From the NCBI GenBank assembly GCA_900169235.1, contig FWCC01000304.1, forward strand, positions 1 to 64,000: a DNA stretch of 64,000 nt, in the 5' to 3' direction. A program made the translations under genes and the position numbers. Position 1 is the first letter of the stretch. Each line of letters begins with the position of its first letter. Source of the DNA: Zarea fungicola (lineage: Eukaryota > Ascomycota > Sordariomycetes > Hypocreales > Cordycipitaceae). Below the pieces are notes generated by a model. It did not search any database and was not told the origin of the DNA. It saw nothing but the letters and a program-made list of their open reading frames with translations. Shown here piece after piece: positions 11,405-21,050 of the stretch.

Positions 11405-12020
11405 CGTCAAAATGTATCCGGTATGCTTCTTCTCTCAAAATTGAGGCTGTAGAATGATGTGTTATTCTCCAAATGGGCGAGGCACTTGAGAGGCCGACGT
11501 TTCAAAACTGCGCTCCGTCAGTCAGTCCTATACAATGACCATTCCCTGCAATTATGGATGGCACTTTGACTACCTAGTACGCAAAACATTTTTTTTTGCG
11601 ACGCGCTCGTCCAAATTTGCAGTTCCAGGGCTTCACTACTCAGTGAGCATTCACATTGTAAGGCGTCTTGTCTAATCAACATTCGTAATTGCCATTAGCT
11701 GTATAAGAAAAACCGTTCAACACTCTAATCGAAACATTCAATGCCTCGAGAGCGACCAAACTGACAGGGAAAAAAGACAAAGATATCATAACCGTCCTGT
11801 GTAAACATAAAAAATAACAAGCCCCAAAACCAATCAAATAAATACCCAGAACCAAAACTGCTTTAATTATCCACCAAAAAAATCCAATGTTTCTTTCTTC
11901 AATGCTTTGCAATAATATCAACCAAAAGAAAACTTCAACATGCTTTACTTGTCTGCTTCCAAACTGATCGGAATTACAGTCATACACTCGTCTAGAATAG
12001 TGGCAGGTGCTCCGGTTATT

Positions 12021-14851
12021 CTAACCGCTGCACATAACGCAGGACTCCGGGTTCTCGATACTGCAAGCAAGGGCAGCCTCCGAGTAAATGTCCCGCTCGC
12101 GACCCTCGTTCTCCTCGCCATCCTCTTCCTGGCCACCAAGGCGCTTGCCCTCATTGAGCTCTTCATCAACCTTCTCTGAAGGCTCAGTTGCGAGGACCTT
12201 GGGGCTATCACCTTCCTCAATGTCAGCTTTCATAGTGTTGGGCTTCTGAGGCGATGCGAGTGGGCGGCTGGCAGACAGGGCAGGGGGAGGCGTGGTGCTA
12301 GGGGTGGGGATGCCATTGCTGAGCGAGTTGCCAGCATCTTCATTCTTGACGACGGCGGGTCTTGTCACAGGCGAAGCGACAGACATGTAGCTGGTGCCGG
12401 CAGGGGGAGCACGCTTCTTGGGAAGACGCTCACGAGCAGTAGCAGCGTCAACCAGCTTGAGAGCTTCCTGGTCAACAGTGAACTGGATGGGAGCAGCAGC
12501 AGCCTGCGTGCGCAGGTAGTACATGCCGGTCTTGAGACCGAGCTTCCAGCCAGCAAAGTGCATGCTGGTGATCTTGCCCATGGTAGGCTCGCGCATGTGA
12601 ATGTTGAGCGACTGAGACTGGTCGATGAAGGCACCACGGTCGGCAGCCATCTGAACAACCTGGCGCTGGGAAATTTCCCAAACAGTCTTATACAGAGCCT
12701 TGATATCGGCGGGGATGTTGGGGATGTTCTGAATGGAACCGTTCTCGGCAATGATGCGGTTCTTCATAGCATCCGACCAGAGGCCCATGTCGACAAGGTC
12801 CTTGAGCAGCCAAGGGTTAACAACCTGGAACTCACCAGCCAGGACACGGCGCTGGTAGATGTTGGATGTGTATGGCTCAAAGCACTCGTTGTTGCCCAGA
12901 ATCTGCGAGGTACTGGCAGTAGGCATGGGTGCAACCAGCAGACTGTTGCGGGTACCGTGTGTCTTGACTTGCTCACGGAGATCCTCCCACTCCCACAGGT
13001 CCGAGGGCTTGACATTCCACATGTCAAACTGAAGAATACCCTCAGAAGCTGGAGAGCCTTTGAAAGACTCGTAAGGTCCCTCAACCTTGGCAATCTCCAT
13101 CGAGGCAGTCAAGGCAGCGTGGTAAATGGTCTCAAAGATCTTCTTGTTCAGCTCACGGGCCTCGGGAGACTCAAAAGGCATGCGCAGGGCAAGAAAGGCA
13201 TCGGCAAGACCCTGAACACCGACACCGATGGGACGGTGGCGCATGTTGCTGTTGCGAGCCTCTTGGATTGGGTAGTGGTTGACATCGATAATGCGGTTCA
13301 GGTTACGGACAACAACCTGAGTAACCTCATGGAGCTTCTTGAAGTCATACACGCCCTCGTTGTAGTCGACGTAGGCGGGAAGTGCGAGGGAGGCCAGGTT
13401 GCAAACAGCAGTCTCATCAGGCGCACAGTACTCGATAATCTCAGTGCAGAGGTTGGAGCTGCGGATGGTACCGAGGTTCTTCTGGTTGGACTTTCTGTTG
13501 CAGGCGTCCTTGTAGAGCATGAAGGGGTTACCAGTCTCAGTTTGGGCCTCGAGGATGGAGTACCACAGCTTCTGGGCTTTGATGGTCTTGCGGCCCTTGC
13601 CCATACGCTCGTACTTTTCGTAGAGAGCCTCGAACTCCTCACCGTAACAGTCGGCGAGGCCAGGGCACTCGTTAGGGCACATGAGAGTCCATTCACCGTT
13701 CTTCTCGACACGCTTCATGAAGAGATCAGGGATCCAGAGAGCGAGGAACAGATCACGGGCGCGGACTTCCTCCTTGCCGTGATTCTTGCGGAGATCAAGG
13801 AACTCAAAGACATCAGCGTGCCACGGCTCGAGGTAGATGGCGAAGGCACCAGGACGCTTGTTGCCACCCTGATCCACGTATCTGGCAGTGTTGTTGAAGA
13901 CGCGGAGCATGGGAATAATACCATTGGAAGTACCATTGGTACCGGCAATGTAAGAGCCAGTAGCGCGGATGCGATGAACGTTGAGGCCGATACCACCAGC
14001 CATCTTGGAGATCATGGCACAAGACTTGAGAGTGTCATAGATACCCTCGATAGAGTCATCCTTCATATCGACGAGGAAGCATGAAGACAGCTGGGCCTGG
14101 GGGGTACCGGCATTGAAGAGTGTAGGAGAGGCGTGTGTGAAGAATTTACTAGACATGAGATTATACGTCTCCAACACACGCTCAATGTCGTCTCCCCAGA
14201 TGCCGACAGCGACACGCATAATCATGTGCTGAGGACGCTCAACAATCTTGCCGTTGAGCTTAAGCAGGTAAGAGCGCTCTAGAGTCTTGAAACCAAAGTA
14301 TTGGTAGTTGAAATCGCGGTCGTAGACAATGGCTGAGTCGAGCTCCTCCTTGTGCCTCATGACGCACTCGTAAGTTGACTTGGCAATCATGGGTGACGGG
14401 CGGTCGTTTTTGGGGTTGACATAGTGGTAGAGGTCGCTAATGACCGAAGACCACTGCTTCTTGGTCTGCTTGTGAAGGTTGGAGACGGCGATGCGGGCCG
14501 CAAGAATGGCATAGTCTGGGTGGGTGACGGTCATGTAGGCGGCGGTTTCGGCAGCCTATATTGAAGCAGAATTAGCACAGTGATCAGATGGACCTTGCAG
14601 AAGCTAGCAAGGCACTTACAAGATCATCCAGCTGGATGGTGGTCACACCGCCGTAGACGCCAGAGATGACCTTCTGAGTGATGGCGACGGGGTCGACATG
14701 ATCCGTGTCAAGGCCGTAACACAGCCTCGAGACACGGGCAGTGATCTTGTCGAACTGGACACGCTCCTGGCGTCCATCTAGGCTGGGTGTTAGTGGCTGC
14801 ATCCTAGGGTCGATGGAACCGATGCAATTTACCTCTCTTCTTCACGTACAT
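12021..14851 (-). CDS. RNR1: Ribonucleoside-diphosphate reductase large subunit (class I R1)
   Basis: Three exons (14851-14833, 14777-14620, 14555-12021) give 903 residues. The first exon is only 19 nt (MYVKKR plus one base), so the true start is easily missed; it restores the standard [18 protein letters not shown]-terminus of the ATP cone. Catalytic residues fall at the family positions: Cys218 (SSCFLV), Asn427, Cys429 and Glu431 (NLCTEIIEY), and Cys444. The C-terminal shuttle pair is Cys898 and Cys901 (CVMCSG). A long acidic, low-complexity stretch precedes that tail, as usual in fungi. The enzyme reduces NDPs to dNDPs with the small subunit, in the cytosol. Two ACGCGT boxes lie upstream, in keeping with the G1/S control known for RNR genes. 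Confidence 0.98.
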
Positions 14852-15043
14852 GGCGGCGACGTGATGGTGCCGGCTGTGAAGCGACGACTGTGTGATGGAG
14901 CAGACGAAACGTAGAGTTGAATGCACTCAAGACCGCAGGTATCAACCAGGACACAGGCAGTTGCTGTTGACAGAGAATGGGCCGTTGGTAGAGGAGGGCC
15001 TTGTATGATGCAGATGCAGATGCTAGATGAGAGGATGAAGAAG

Positions 15044-15049
15044 ACGCGT
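15044..15049. promoter_or_regulatory. ACGCGT (MluI cell-cycle box), proximal
   Basis: Palindromic ACGCGT 193 bases upstream of the RNR1 ATG. This is the MBF (Mbp1/Swi6) core that drives G1/S genes, RNR1 included, in yeasts. By chance about one ACGCGT per 4 kb is expected, and others occur in this window, so position and target carry the weight. Confidence 0.5.
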
Positions 15050-15401
15050 TGAGAGGGACGGTGCAACGGCCAGCCTACTTATGCATGAGCGCGTGTTTTT
15101 GCTACGCGACGCCAAAAAACTTAGCGCGACAACAATGACAAAGCCTTGGAATCCATTAAGCTAGCCCTGTAGTGGCCTGGGCTTGGTGGGCTGGGGGCAA
15201 GGGTCTGGGAGTTGAACTGTGCGAGCATTGACGGTCTGTCTGTGGTATATTGCTGGTTTGAAAATACCAATTCTACTTCGAGCGCTTATATGATTCTCCT
15301 TGGCTTTAATACGAATCCAATATCGTCGTTTTTAAACCATTTTGGCCGGCTTCCTTTCACCAGCATCGTCTCGAGAGAAACCACTTAAAGTGGGATGCCA
15401 G

Positions 15402-15407
15402 ACGCGT
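15402..15407. promoter_or_regulatory. ACGCGT (MluI cell-cycle box), distal
   Basis: Second ACGCGT, 551 bases upstream of the RNR1 ATG. Could equally be read from the divergent neighbour. Confidence 0.4.
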
Positions 15408-15710
15408 CTCGCACTGTGTCGCGGAGTCACGTGCACTACACCACTGCACTTAACGATCGGTGACCGAAGGGAAGCGAAGGGATTGCGAGACATGAGGTGC
15501 CAGGATGCTTGCTTGTGACCTGACTAATGTCAAGGATGCACGCAATATGGGTTTGTTTGTTTTCTGCCAATTACAGGTACCTAGTAAATAGATGATAGTT
15601 CTGGCTAGTTTATCGATATGACAAGGAGCGATTGAACGCCACCGCAAGCCATTTGAGCCGCGTGTCTCGGAGGAATTTAAGCCTTGGGATTGTTAAAAAT
15701 GCCCTCAAGA

Positions 15711-15720
15711 TACGGAGTAT
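15711..15720 (+). repeat. Dispersed intergenic motif, near copy (TACGGAGTAT)
   Basis: Nine of ten bases match the dispersed motif; between RNR1 and the sulfotransferase-like gene. Confidence 0.6.
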
Positions 15721-16487
15721 TTCAGGAAGAATCGCAATTTATAAGCTGACGCTTCTTGGCATGGCTATGCGATGCGAGTGGTTAAAGACGATGTTTGCCT
15801 GCCCTTGTTCGTCATTGGAAGCATATAGCAGCTGTATGCCGGGAATTAGCTACCAATTATGTCATACATTTTGTCGGCAAATGGCCCTGCTTAATATTGA
15901 TAACATTTATCTTTCCTTTTTCTCGCGCCTCCATGCCTGCAGGGTCTTGGGGGGAGACGAGACACCACTCTGACGCGCAGTCACGTGGAGCCAGCCGCCG
16001 CATTTACACTGCCCAGAAAGTTGACAGGGGTACAAAGGAATACCTGACAACGGCCGCGTTGCAGACTGACTCACTTCAATTTAGTGCAGGCCCATCGTGA
16101 ATTTCTACACGAGTACAGTGTAACCGATTCACTACAGCACCGAGGAATGCGCACATCTGATAACGATACCCGCTATTGTGCTCCGTTTCATCTTCTTACC
16201 TGGATCTGGAACATGGTGTAACATCATCATTTCGGCCACTGGTCGGTCGCCGACCTGCCATTCCTGATCTTGTTCCTTTGTTTTCTTGTGATGAACAATA
16301 TTGACGACTATATTCTCATACTTATGTATTGGTGCATGAGGTGCAACATGACCTCGTATTGGTCTAGTGTGCCGCTAAATTTCACAGCCTGGTTTCATTA
16401 TTACTAACAGGTAGGCCAAGTACAGAATGATGAAGTGAATCAGGCAACCCGGCCTCGAAACGGTCGTTCGAGTGTCTCGCAGACAAT

Positions 16488-17387
16488 ATGCATGAAAGCA
16501 AGGCCACTGCCTCAAGACCCTGCTTCGCCGGCGGACAGGGCATCATCTGCGCAGGGCTTCCCCGTTCGGGGACTTTGTCTCTCGCAACCGCACTCGATAT
16601 CTTAGGGATTGGCCCTATTCAGCATGGCCTTCGCGATATTAAAACCCGTGAGGCATATGCCTGGACACACGCTGCATGGTGCTCATTTCCGCACCTGCGG
16701 ACGAGGCTGCCCTCGAGCGACGGCAGGCTCCCGTACTATCTGCCTCCCTACGACCCTCTGCTACCATGGACGCGGACAGAGTGGGATCGGCTCATTGGCA
16801 CATATCACTGCACCACCGATGTTGGGAGCATGTTCAGTGAACAGCTCATCACGGCGTATCCGGAGGCCAAAGTCATCTTGGTAGAGCGGCCAGTTGATGA
16901 GTGGGCGCGCAGCTATGGGCAGCTCCTGGTTGACAAGGTGTACTTTGGTATTGGTGGCTTCATCAAGTGCAAAATAGGGCCGTATGCTGGCATCACGACA
17001 ACGGCCGCCTACTTCGATGTGTCCATGGGCTGGCTGGGAGCACACTCGAGGCGTGAAGCTCATAGCAAATTGGCCGCCCGCCATCATGAGCATCACGACA
17101 TGGTAAAGAGGCTCGTGCCGCCGGAGCAGCTGTTTGAATTCAACTTGAAGGATGGCTGGGAGCCGCTGTGCGAGTTTGTCGGTGCCCCTGTTCCAGATGT
17201 CCCCTTTCCGCATATAAATGACGAAGCTACATTTAAAAGCATGCTTCACAGCCTTGATGTTATGATAATCTCTCGTTTGTTTCGAAGACTTGCTTGGGTC
17301 GTACTGGGCATTGGTGCCATTGCCGGCACGACTTTTCTTTGGAGGTCACCTAAGTCCGCGGCCATGCTACCTTGTTTCAATATTTAG
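16488..17387 (+). CDS. Sulfotransferase-like P-loop protein with C-terminal membrane anchor
   Basis: A single exon of 299 residues. GLPRSGTLSLATALDILG (about 24-41) is the phosphate-binding loop of the fungal sulfotransferase-like family often mislabelled NAD-dependent epimerase (Pfam Sulfotransfer_4). YPEAKVILVERPVDEWARSY is the family's second conserved strand and 3'-phosphate loop, and GWEPLCEFVG is the conserved C-terminal helix. The last part (RRLAWVVLGIGAIAGTTFLW, about 266-285) is a hydrophobic helix, so the protein is probably tail-anchored in a membrane. PAPS-dependent activity has not been shown for most relatives. The ATG at 16488 is the first in frame and leaves a short non-conserved leader. 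Confidence 0.85.
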   Translation: MHESKATASRPCFAGGQGIICAGLPRSGTLSLATALDILGIGPIQHGLRDIKTREAYAWTHAAWCSFPHLRTRLPSSDGRLPYYLPPYDPLLPWTRTEWDRLIGTYHCTTDVGSMFSEQLITAYPEAKVILVERPVDEWARSYGQLLVDKVYFGIGGFIKCKIGPYAGITTTAAYFDVSMGWLGAHSRREAHSKLAARHHEHHDMVKRLVPPEQLFEFNLKDGWEPLCEFVGAPVPDVPFPHINDEATFKSMLHSLDVMIISRLFRRLAWVVLGIGAIAGTTFLWRSPKSAAMLPCFNI

Positions 17388-17849
17388 TCACTCTACAATG
17401 TTCTTTATAATGGAGAGGTATTACATAACAAAATAAAAACCGATCATAAACTAGAATTTTCATCCTGAGTGCATCTATAAGAACCAGTGTTGACTTGTCT
17501 TACTGACCCACAAACTGGCGGGCTGTTACTCTCAGGTACCAACTCCAGCCTCAGCCGCCGACCACAAGAGAACTTAAACCTGCCACTCAAAGAATCTGGT
17601 GAGTCAGAGCACGAGTGTGACTCTACCAATTGTCTAGAGTTTGCATATAAACCCAGTCCATGTTTTTTCGAGCGAGGTTCGTTTGGAAGAATACACTTTC
17701 TTTTTTTTTAGAAAGAAAATTAAATTATTTGCGTTGTTGAGAAATTATTGACATATCACCCTAGACCTCGAATTCTAAGCGTCAGCGTCAGCAGAGCAAC
17801 AAGGCAGTCTCCTTTATCACACAACCTGCGATTTGCGGCACAACACACC
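17388..17849. other. Intergenic region
   Basis: Same-strand gap between the sulfotransferase-like and TatD genes; T-rich tract at about 17701-17709. Contains a TGAGTCA at about 17600. No gene seen. Confidence 0.5.
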
Positions 17850-19302
17850 ATGGCAACACAAGAAATCACAGTGAAGCCGCCATCTCCGGGTTATAGCCCG
17901 AAATATGTCGATGTAAGGGCAATACTTGGCTGCGACATGACGTTGGCCCGTTTAGGTAGCTGACCCTGAGCAGATTGGCATCAACCTCGCAGACCGTGTA
18001 TTTCGCGGCCTGTATCGCGGCCACAGAAAGCATCCCGATGATTTGGAAGCTGTAGTTGACAGGTCAAAACAAGTGGGATGTGCGAAATTGATGGTGACAG
18101 GCTCAGACTGGCACAGCATTGACGGCGGCCGCGAGCTGGCTAATGAATTCCGTAAGTCCTCGGCTCTTCCCCAAACAACACATTCATCTGGCTTACTTTA
18201 TCAAACTTGCTTCTTTTCATCAGCTGGCGTTGTCTACTACACAGCTGGCATCCATCCGTGCAGCAGTGACATTTTCAGTGTTGGCGGTCGCTACAAGGCG
18301 TCCGGCGAGGAGCACGACACAGCGCCTTGCGACCCAGACCGCTCAGCGCCGATTCCAGACGGCGCCGTGGACCTTGCCAAATCAGCCGACATTATTGCGC
18401 GTCTGCAAAAAATCTTTGCCGACGCCCAGGCGTCCGGCACGGGCCATCTCGTCGCCTTTGGCGAGTTTGGGCTTGACTACGACCGCCTGCACTTTTGCAA
18501 CAAGGAGGTGCAACTGCACAGCTTCGCCGAGCAACTGAAAGTCGCCGTGTCGCTGAAGCCGCAACTGCCTCTCTTCTTGCACTCGCGCGCCGCCGGCGAG
18601 GATTTTGCGCGCCTCATGCGGGAGGCCTTTGGGCCGAACCTGGAGAAGCTGACGACCGGGGGTGTTGTGCACAGCTTCACAGGCGGCTTGGAGGAGATGC
18701 AGGAGCTGCTTGATTTGGGCCTGTACATTGGCATCAATGGCTGCAGCTTCAAGACGGAGGAGAACTGCGCCGTTGTCAAAGAGCTGCCGCTGGACAGAAT
18801 CATGATTGAGACGGACGGTCCGTGGTGCGAGGTGCGCCCGAGTCATTATGGCTGGAAATACCTGATGGGGGAGAAGCAGCAGCAGCAGCCGGCCGGGCTG
18901 GCCGGGCTGGCATCGGAGCTGACCTCTGCACTTGAGTCCATCCCAGGAACGCCTGCGACGTCGGGCACATCAGATGTACCAGGGACACCAGACACGGTCG
19001 ATACTCCCGCCTCGGATGGCGCCATCGCAAACGGAACTGGGAAGAAGCATAAGCCGCAGAAGCAGCCGAACCACGGACGGAAGAAGAAGCAGCAGCAGGC
19101 GGCTGAGCCAGATGTGCCCTTCCGATTCAAGGCAACCAAGAACTGGACAGAGGGTTGCATGATCAAAGGCCGAAACGAACCCTGCACGATTGAACGCATC
19201 ACCCAGATTGTGGCGGGCATCCAAGGCGTCACAGTAGAAGAGGTTTGTGAGGCGGCTTGGAGAAACACGAACAAGGTGTTTAATCTGGGAGAGAGCCAAT
19301 AA
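17850..19302 (+). CDS. TatD-family metal-dependent deoxyribonuclease
   Basis: Exons 17850-17912, 17974-18151 and 18224-19302 give 439 residues. Family blocks are in order: IGINLADRVFRGLY, TAGIHP, the metal ligand Glu in FGEFGLDYDR, His in LFLHSR, His in VVHSFTGG and Asp in IETDGPWCE. TatD enzymes are 3'-5' DNases linked to DNA repair and apoptotic DNA breakdown. Between the last metal ligand and the C-terminal helix (RITQIVAGIQGVTVEEV) sits a low-complexity insert of roughly 100 residues (poly-Gln, Thr/Pro, then Lys-rich), absent from compact relatives and perhaps a nuclear-targeting or linker region. Intron 2 is 72 nt, divisible by three and free of stops, so retention would add 24 residues without frameshift. 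Spliced form preferred because it restores the conserved PGVVYYTAGIHP. Confidence 0.93.
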
Positions 19303-19493
19303 AGTAAAATAAAATTGAGGAAAATAGATTATACGTCTTTCAGGTTAAAAATGGCAACTAGACATAGAGAGATTGGACAGTATTTTTTGTCCTATCCTGG
19401 GGTATCAGTATTTCAAAACAAGATGCCTATGCAGCGCTAGATGATAATTACACTTTAAAAAAGAATGGGGGAGGAACGAGAAACAAGCTTCCA

Positions 19494-21050
19494 TCATATA
19501 CCGGATCCCTTGTTGCCTTTTATACGCCCGTGCCGTACAACGCCAGCCGTGACGCCTTCTTCCCCAGTCATCCAGCCGGGCATGCGCTCACCGTCGACAA
19601 TGCCAGCCTCTACCAGCTGCCGAATTCCCGCAAACACATGTACACCCTGAAACGTGACGCGAACATTGGGCGTCCACCGCGATCCAGATGCCACCTCCGC
19701 AGCAGTGGCGCCGTGCTGCCCATCCTCATCCTCCATCATGGCATCCAAGCTCCTCCGCGGCCCTCGTCTGGCCGGCGGCGCCCGCGCACCGTTACCGCGG
19801 CCCTCATTATCCGAATCCTCCACGTCGACACCGTTTACCGAAGGATACGGGTCCTGAATCACAACATCAAGCCGCTCCACGCCCTTTCTGTCCGTAATAA
19901 TGGCCGAGTCTCCAAAGCGGCCCTTGGCCACCAGCTTGGCGCGCTTTGCCTCGCGGCGCTGCTGCGTCAGCGGCGACGCCCTCTTCCGGCTGTGCTCCGA
20001 ATGCGACGCCTCGCGCGACAACGGCGGCGAAGGCAGGACCGTATCGAGCGGGGACTTTTTATTCTTCTCATTGGCGTAGATGCTCCAGCCGCCGCCCGCC
20101 GCGTTTCCCCGCCCGGGTCCTTTGCGATCCAGCAGCGCATCCAGGTTTCTGCTCGTGAGGCCAGTGTTCTTCAAGGTAAATCGCTGTCGCGGGCGCGATA
20201 GCGCCTTCGGCACGCCCTTGACAATGAGGCTCTGCAAGCTCCGCGACTCGCCGTGTGCCGATGCGCCGGCGGACTGCGATTTGGAAATGTACAGGTTTGG
20301 GGAGCCGTCGGGGAACGCCAGGTACACGGTGCGCGAGGATGTGTAGTTGGTCGCCGCCGACGTGCCATGGCTGCTGAGCGACGACAGCGCCAGCTGGCTG
20401 TTGTACGGCGAATCAATGGCAAAGACGCGGAGCATGAGCACCGGGTAGTCGCTGGGCCGGTAGAAGTGGTAGTGCGCCTTGACGTCGGGCAGGACCTGGT
20501 CCTGCAGGCTCTGCAGGAAGGTGGATGGGTGGAAGCGCGGAATCTGCAGGCTCGTCTCGTCGACCTTGAGGGCCTCGTCGCCATCGTCATTGCCCTCGGC
20601 GCCGTGCGACGACGGGTGCATGAGGGGGAGGATCTTGTAGGCGGTCCACTTCTGCGAGGCCGGGTGCTCGTCGAGGTAGGCAAAGTCAATCATGGCGAGC
20701 TGGTAGAGCGTCAGGCCGTGGCGCCAGTCGCCCTCGAGGACGCGGCTGACAACATCACGCTTGGAGCCGCGCTGCTCCTGCATGTCGGTGTAGAGCTGCT
20801 GGAGCTCCGCGATGGTCCGGCAGGGCGGGTAGAGGTCGTCGCTGTCGGGCTCCTCGTCGGCGCCGGGACCGCGGCGGTCAAGATAGGGAATGGCATTGGA
20901 GACGGTGCCCTCGTCGAGCCAGTCGAGGGCAAGGGCGATGAGGGACTCGCGCGACAGGCGGTTGAGGCTCTTGATGACGACTAGGTTGGAGGGGTCGACG
21001 CGGAGGGACGAAGGCAACCGGGCCGTGGTGGGGATGGAGAGACGAGACAT
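19494..21050 (-). CDS. CHL4: CENP-N/Chl4 (Mis15) family inner kinetochore protein
   Basis: A single exon of 518 residues starting MSRLSIPTTARLP. The N-terminal block (VIKSLNRLSRESLIALALDWL) and LEGDWRHGLTLYQLAMIDFAYL match the CENP-N/Chl4 family, which binds the CENP-A nucleosome and, with Iml3/CENP-L, forms part of the constitutive centromere network. The middle (about 300-440) is low-complexity and basic with KR-rich stretches, likely a disordered linker and nuclear signal. The C-terminus returns to conserved sequence (VRVTFQGVHVFAGIRQLVEAG). Length is typical for filamentous fungi. It ends 191 bases from the TatD stop, in convergent orientation. Confidence 0.85.
   Translation of the reverse strand: MSRLSIPTTARLPSSLRVDPSNLVVIKSLNRLSRESLIALALDWLDEGTVSNAIPYLDRRGPGADEEPDSDDLYPPCRTIAELQQLYTDMQEQRGSKRDVVSRVLEGDWRHGLTLYQLAMIDFAYLDEHPASQKWTAYKILPLMHPSSHGAEGNDDGDEALKVDETSLQIPRFHPSTFLQSLQDQVLPDVKAHYHFYRPSDYPVLMLRVFAIDSPYNSQLALSSLSSHGTSAATNYTSSRTVYLAFPDGSPNLYISKSQSAGASAHGESRSLQSLIVKGVPKALSRPRQRFTLKNTGLTSRNLDALLDRKGPGRGNAAGGGWSIYANEKNKKSPLDTVLPSPPLSREASHSEHSRKRASPLTQQRREAKRAKLVAKGRFGDSAIITDRKGVERLDVVIQDPYPSVNGVDVEDSDNEGRGNGARAPPARRGPRRSLDAMMEDEDGQHGATAAEVASGSRWTPNVRVTFQGVHVFAGIRQLVEAGIVDGERMPGWMTGEEGVTAGVVRHGRIKGNKGSGI

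Larger units (their letters stand above)
5726..12020. other. 6.3-kb region with no supportable gene
   Basis: Between the CFEM start and the RNR1 stop no open frame shows conserved domains, protein-like composition or a consistent exon chain. The longest frames are about 200 codons and lie in CT-rich promoter sequence. Simple repeats are frequent: an AG run at 6231, purine-rich minisatellite at 6578, 13 C at 8368 and 16 A at 9041. Two copies of TACGGAGTAC lie inside (6569, 11395). No transposon frame, tRNA, 5S rRNA or strong AT skew typical of heavy RIP was seen. A lineage-specific small gene or long non-coding RNA cannot be excluded. Confidence 0.55.
14852..16487. other. Divergent intergenic region, RNR1 and sulfotransferase-like gene
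   Basis: About 1.6 kb shared by two outward-facing promoters. It contains two ACGCGT boxes and a near copy of TACGGAGTAC. No additional gene is supported; frames of 100-113 codons at 15632-16100 look random. Confidence 0.5.

Noticed and set aside
12558..14084. 508-codon open frame on the plus strand
   Set aside because: It is exactly antisense to RNR1, and its composition is the mirror of RNR1 codons. Codon bias of the real gene removes stops on the other strand.
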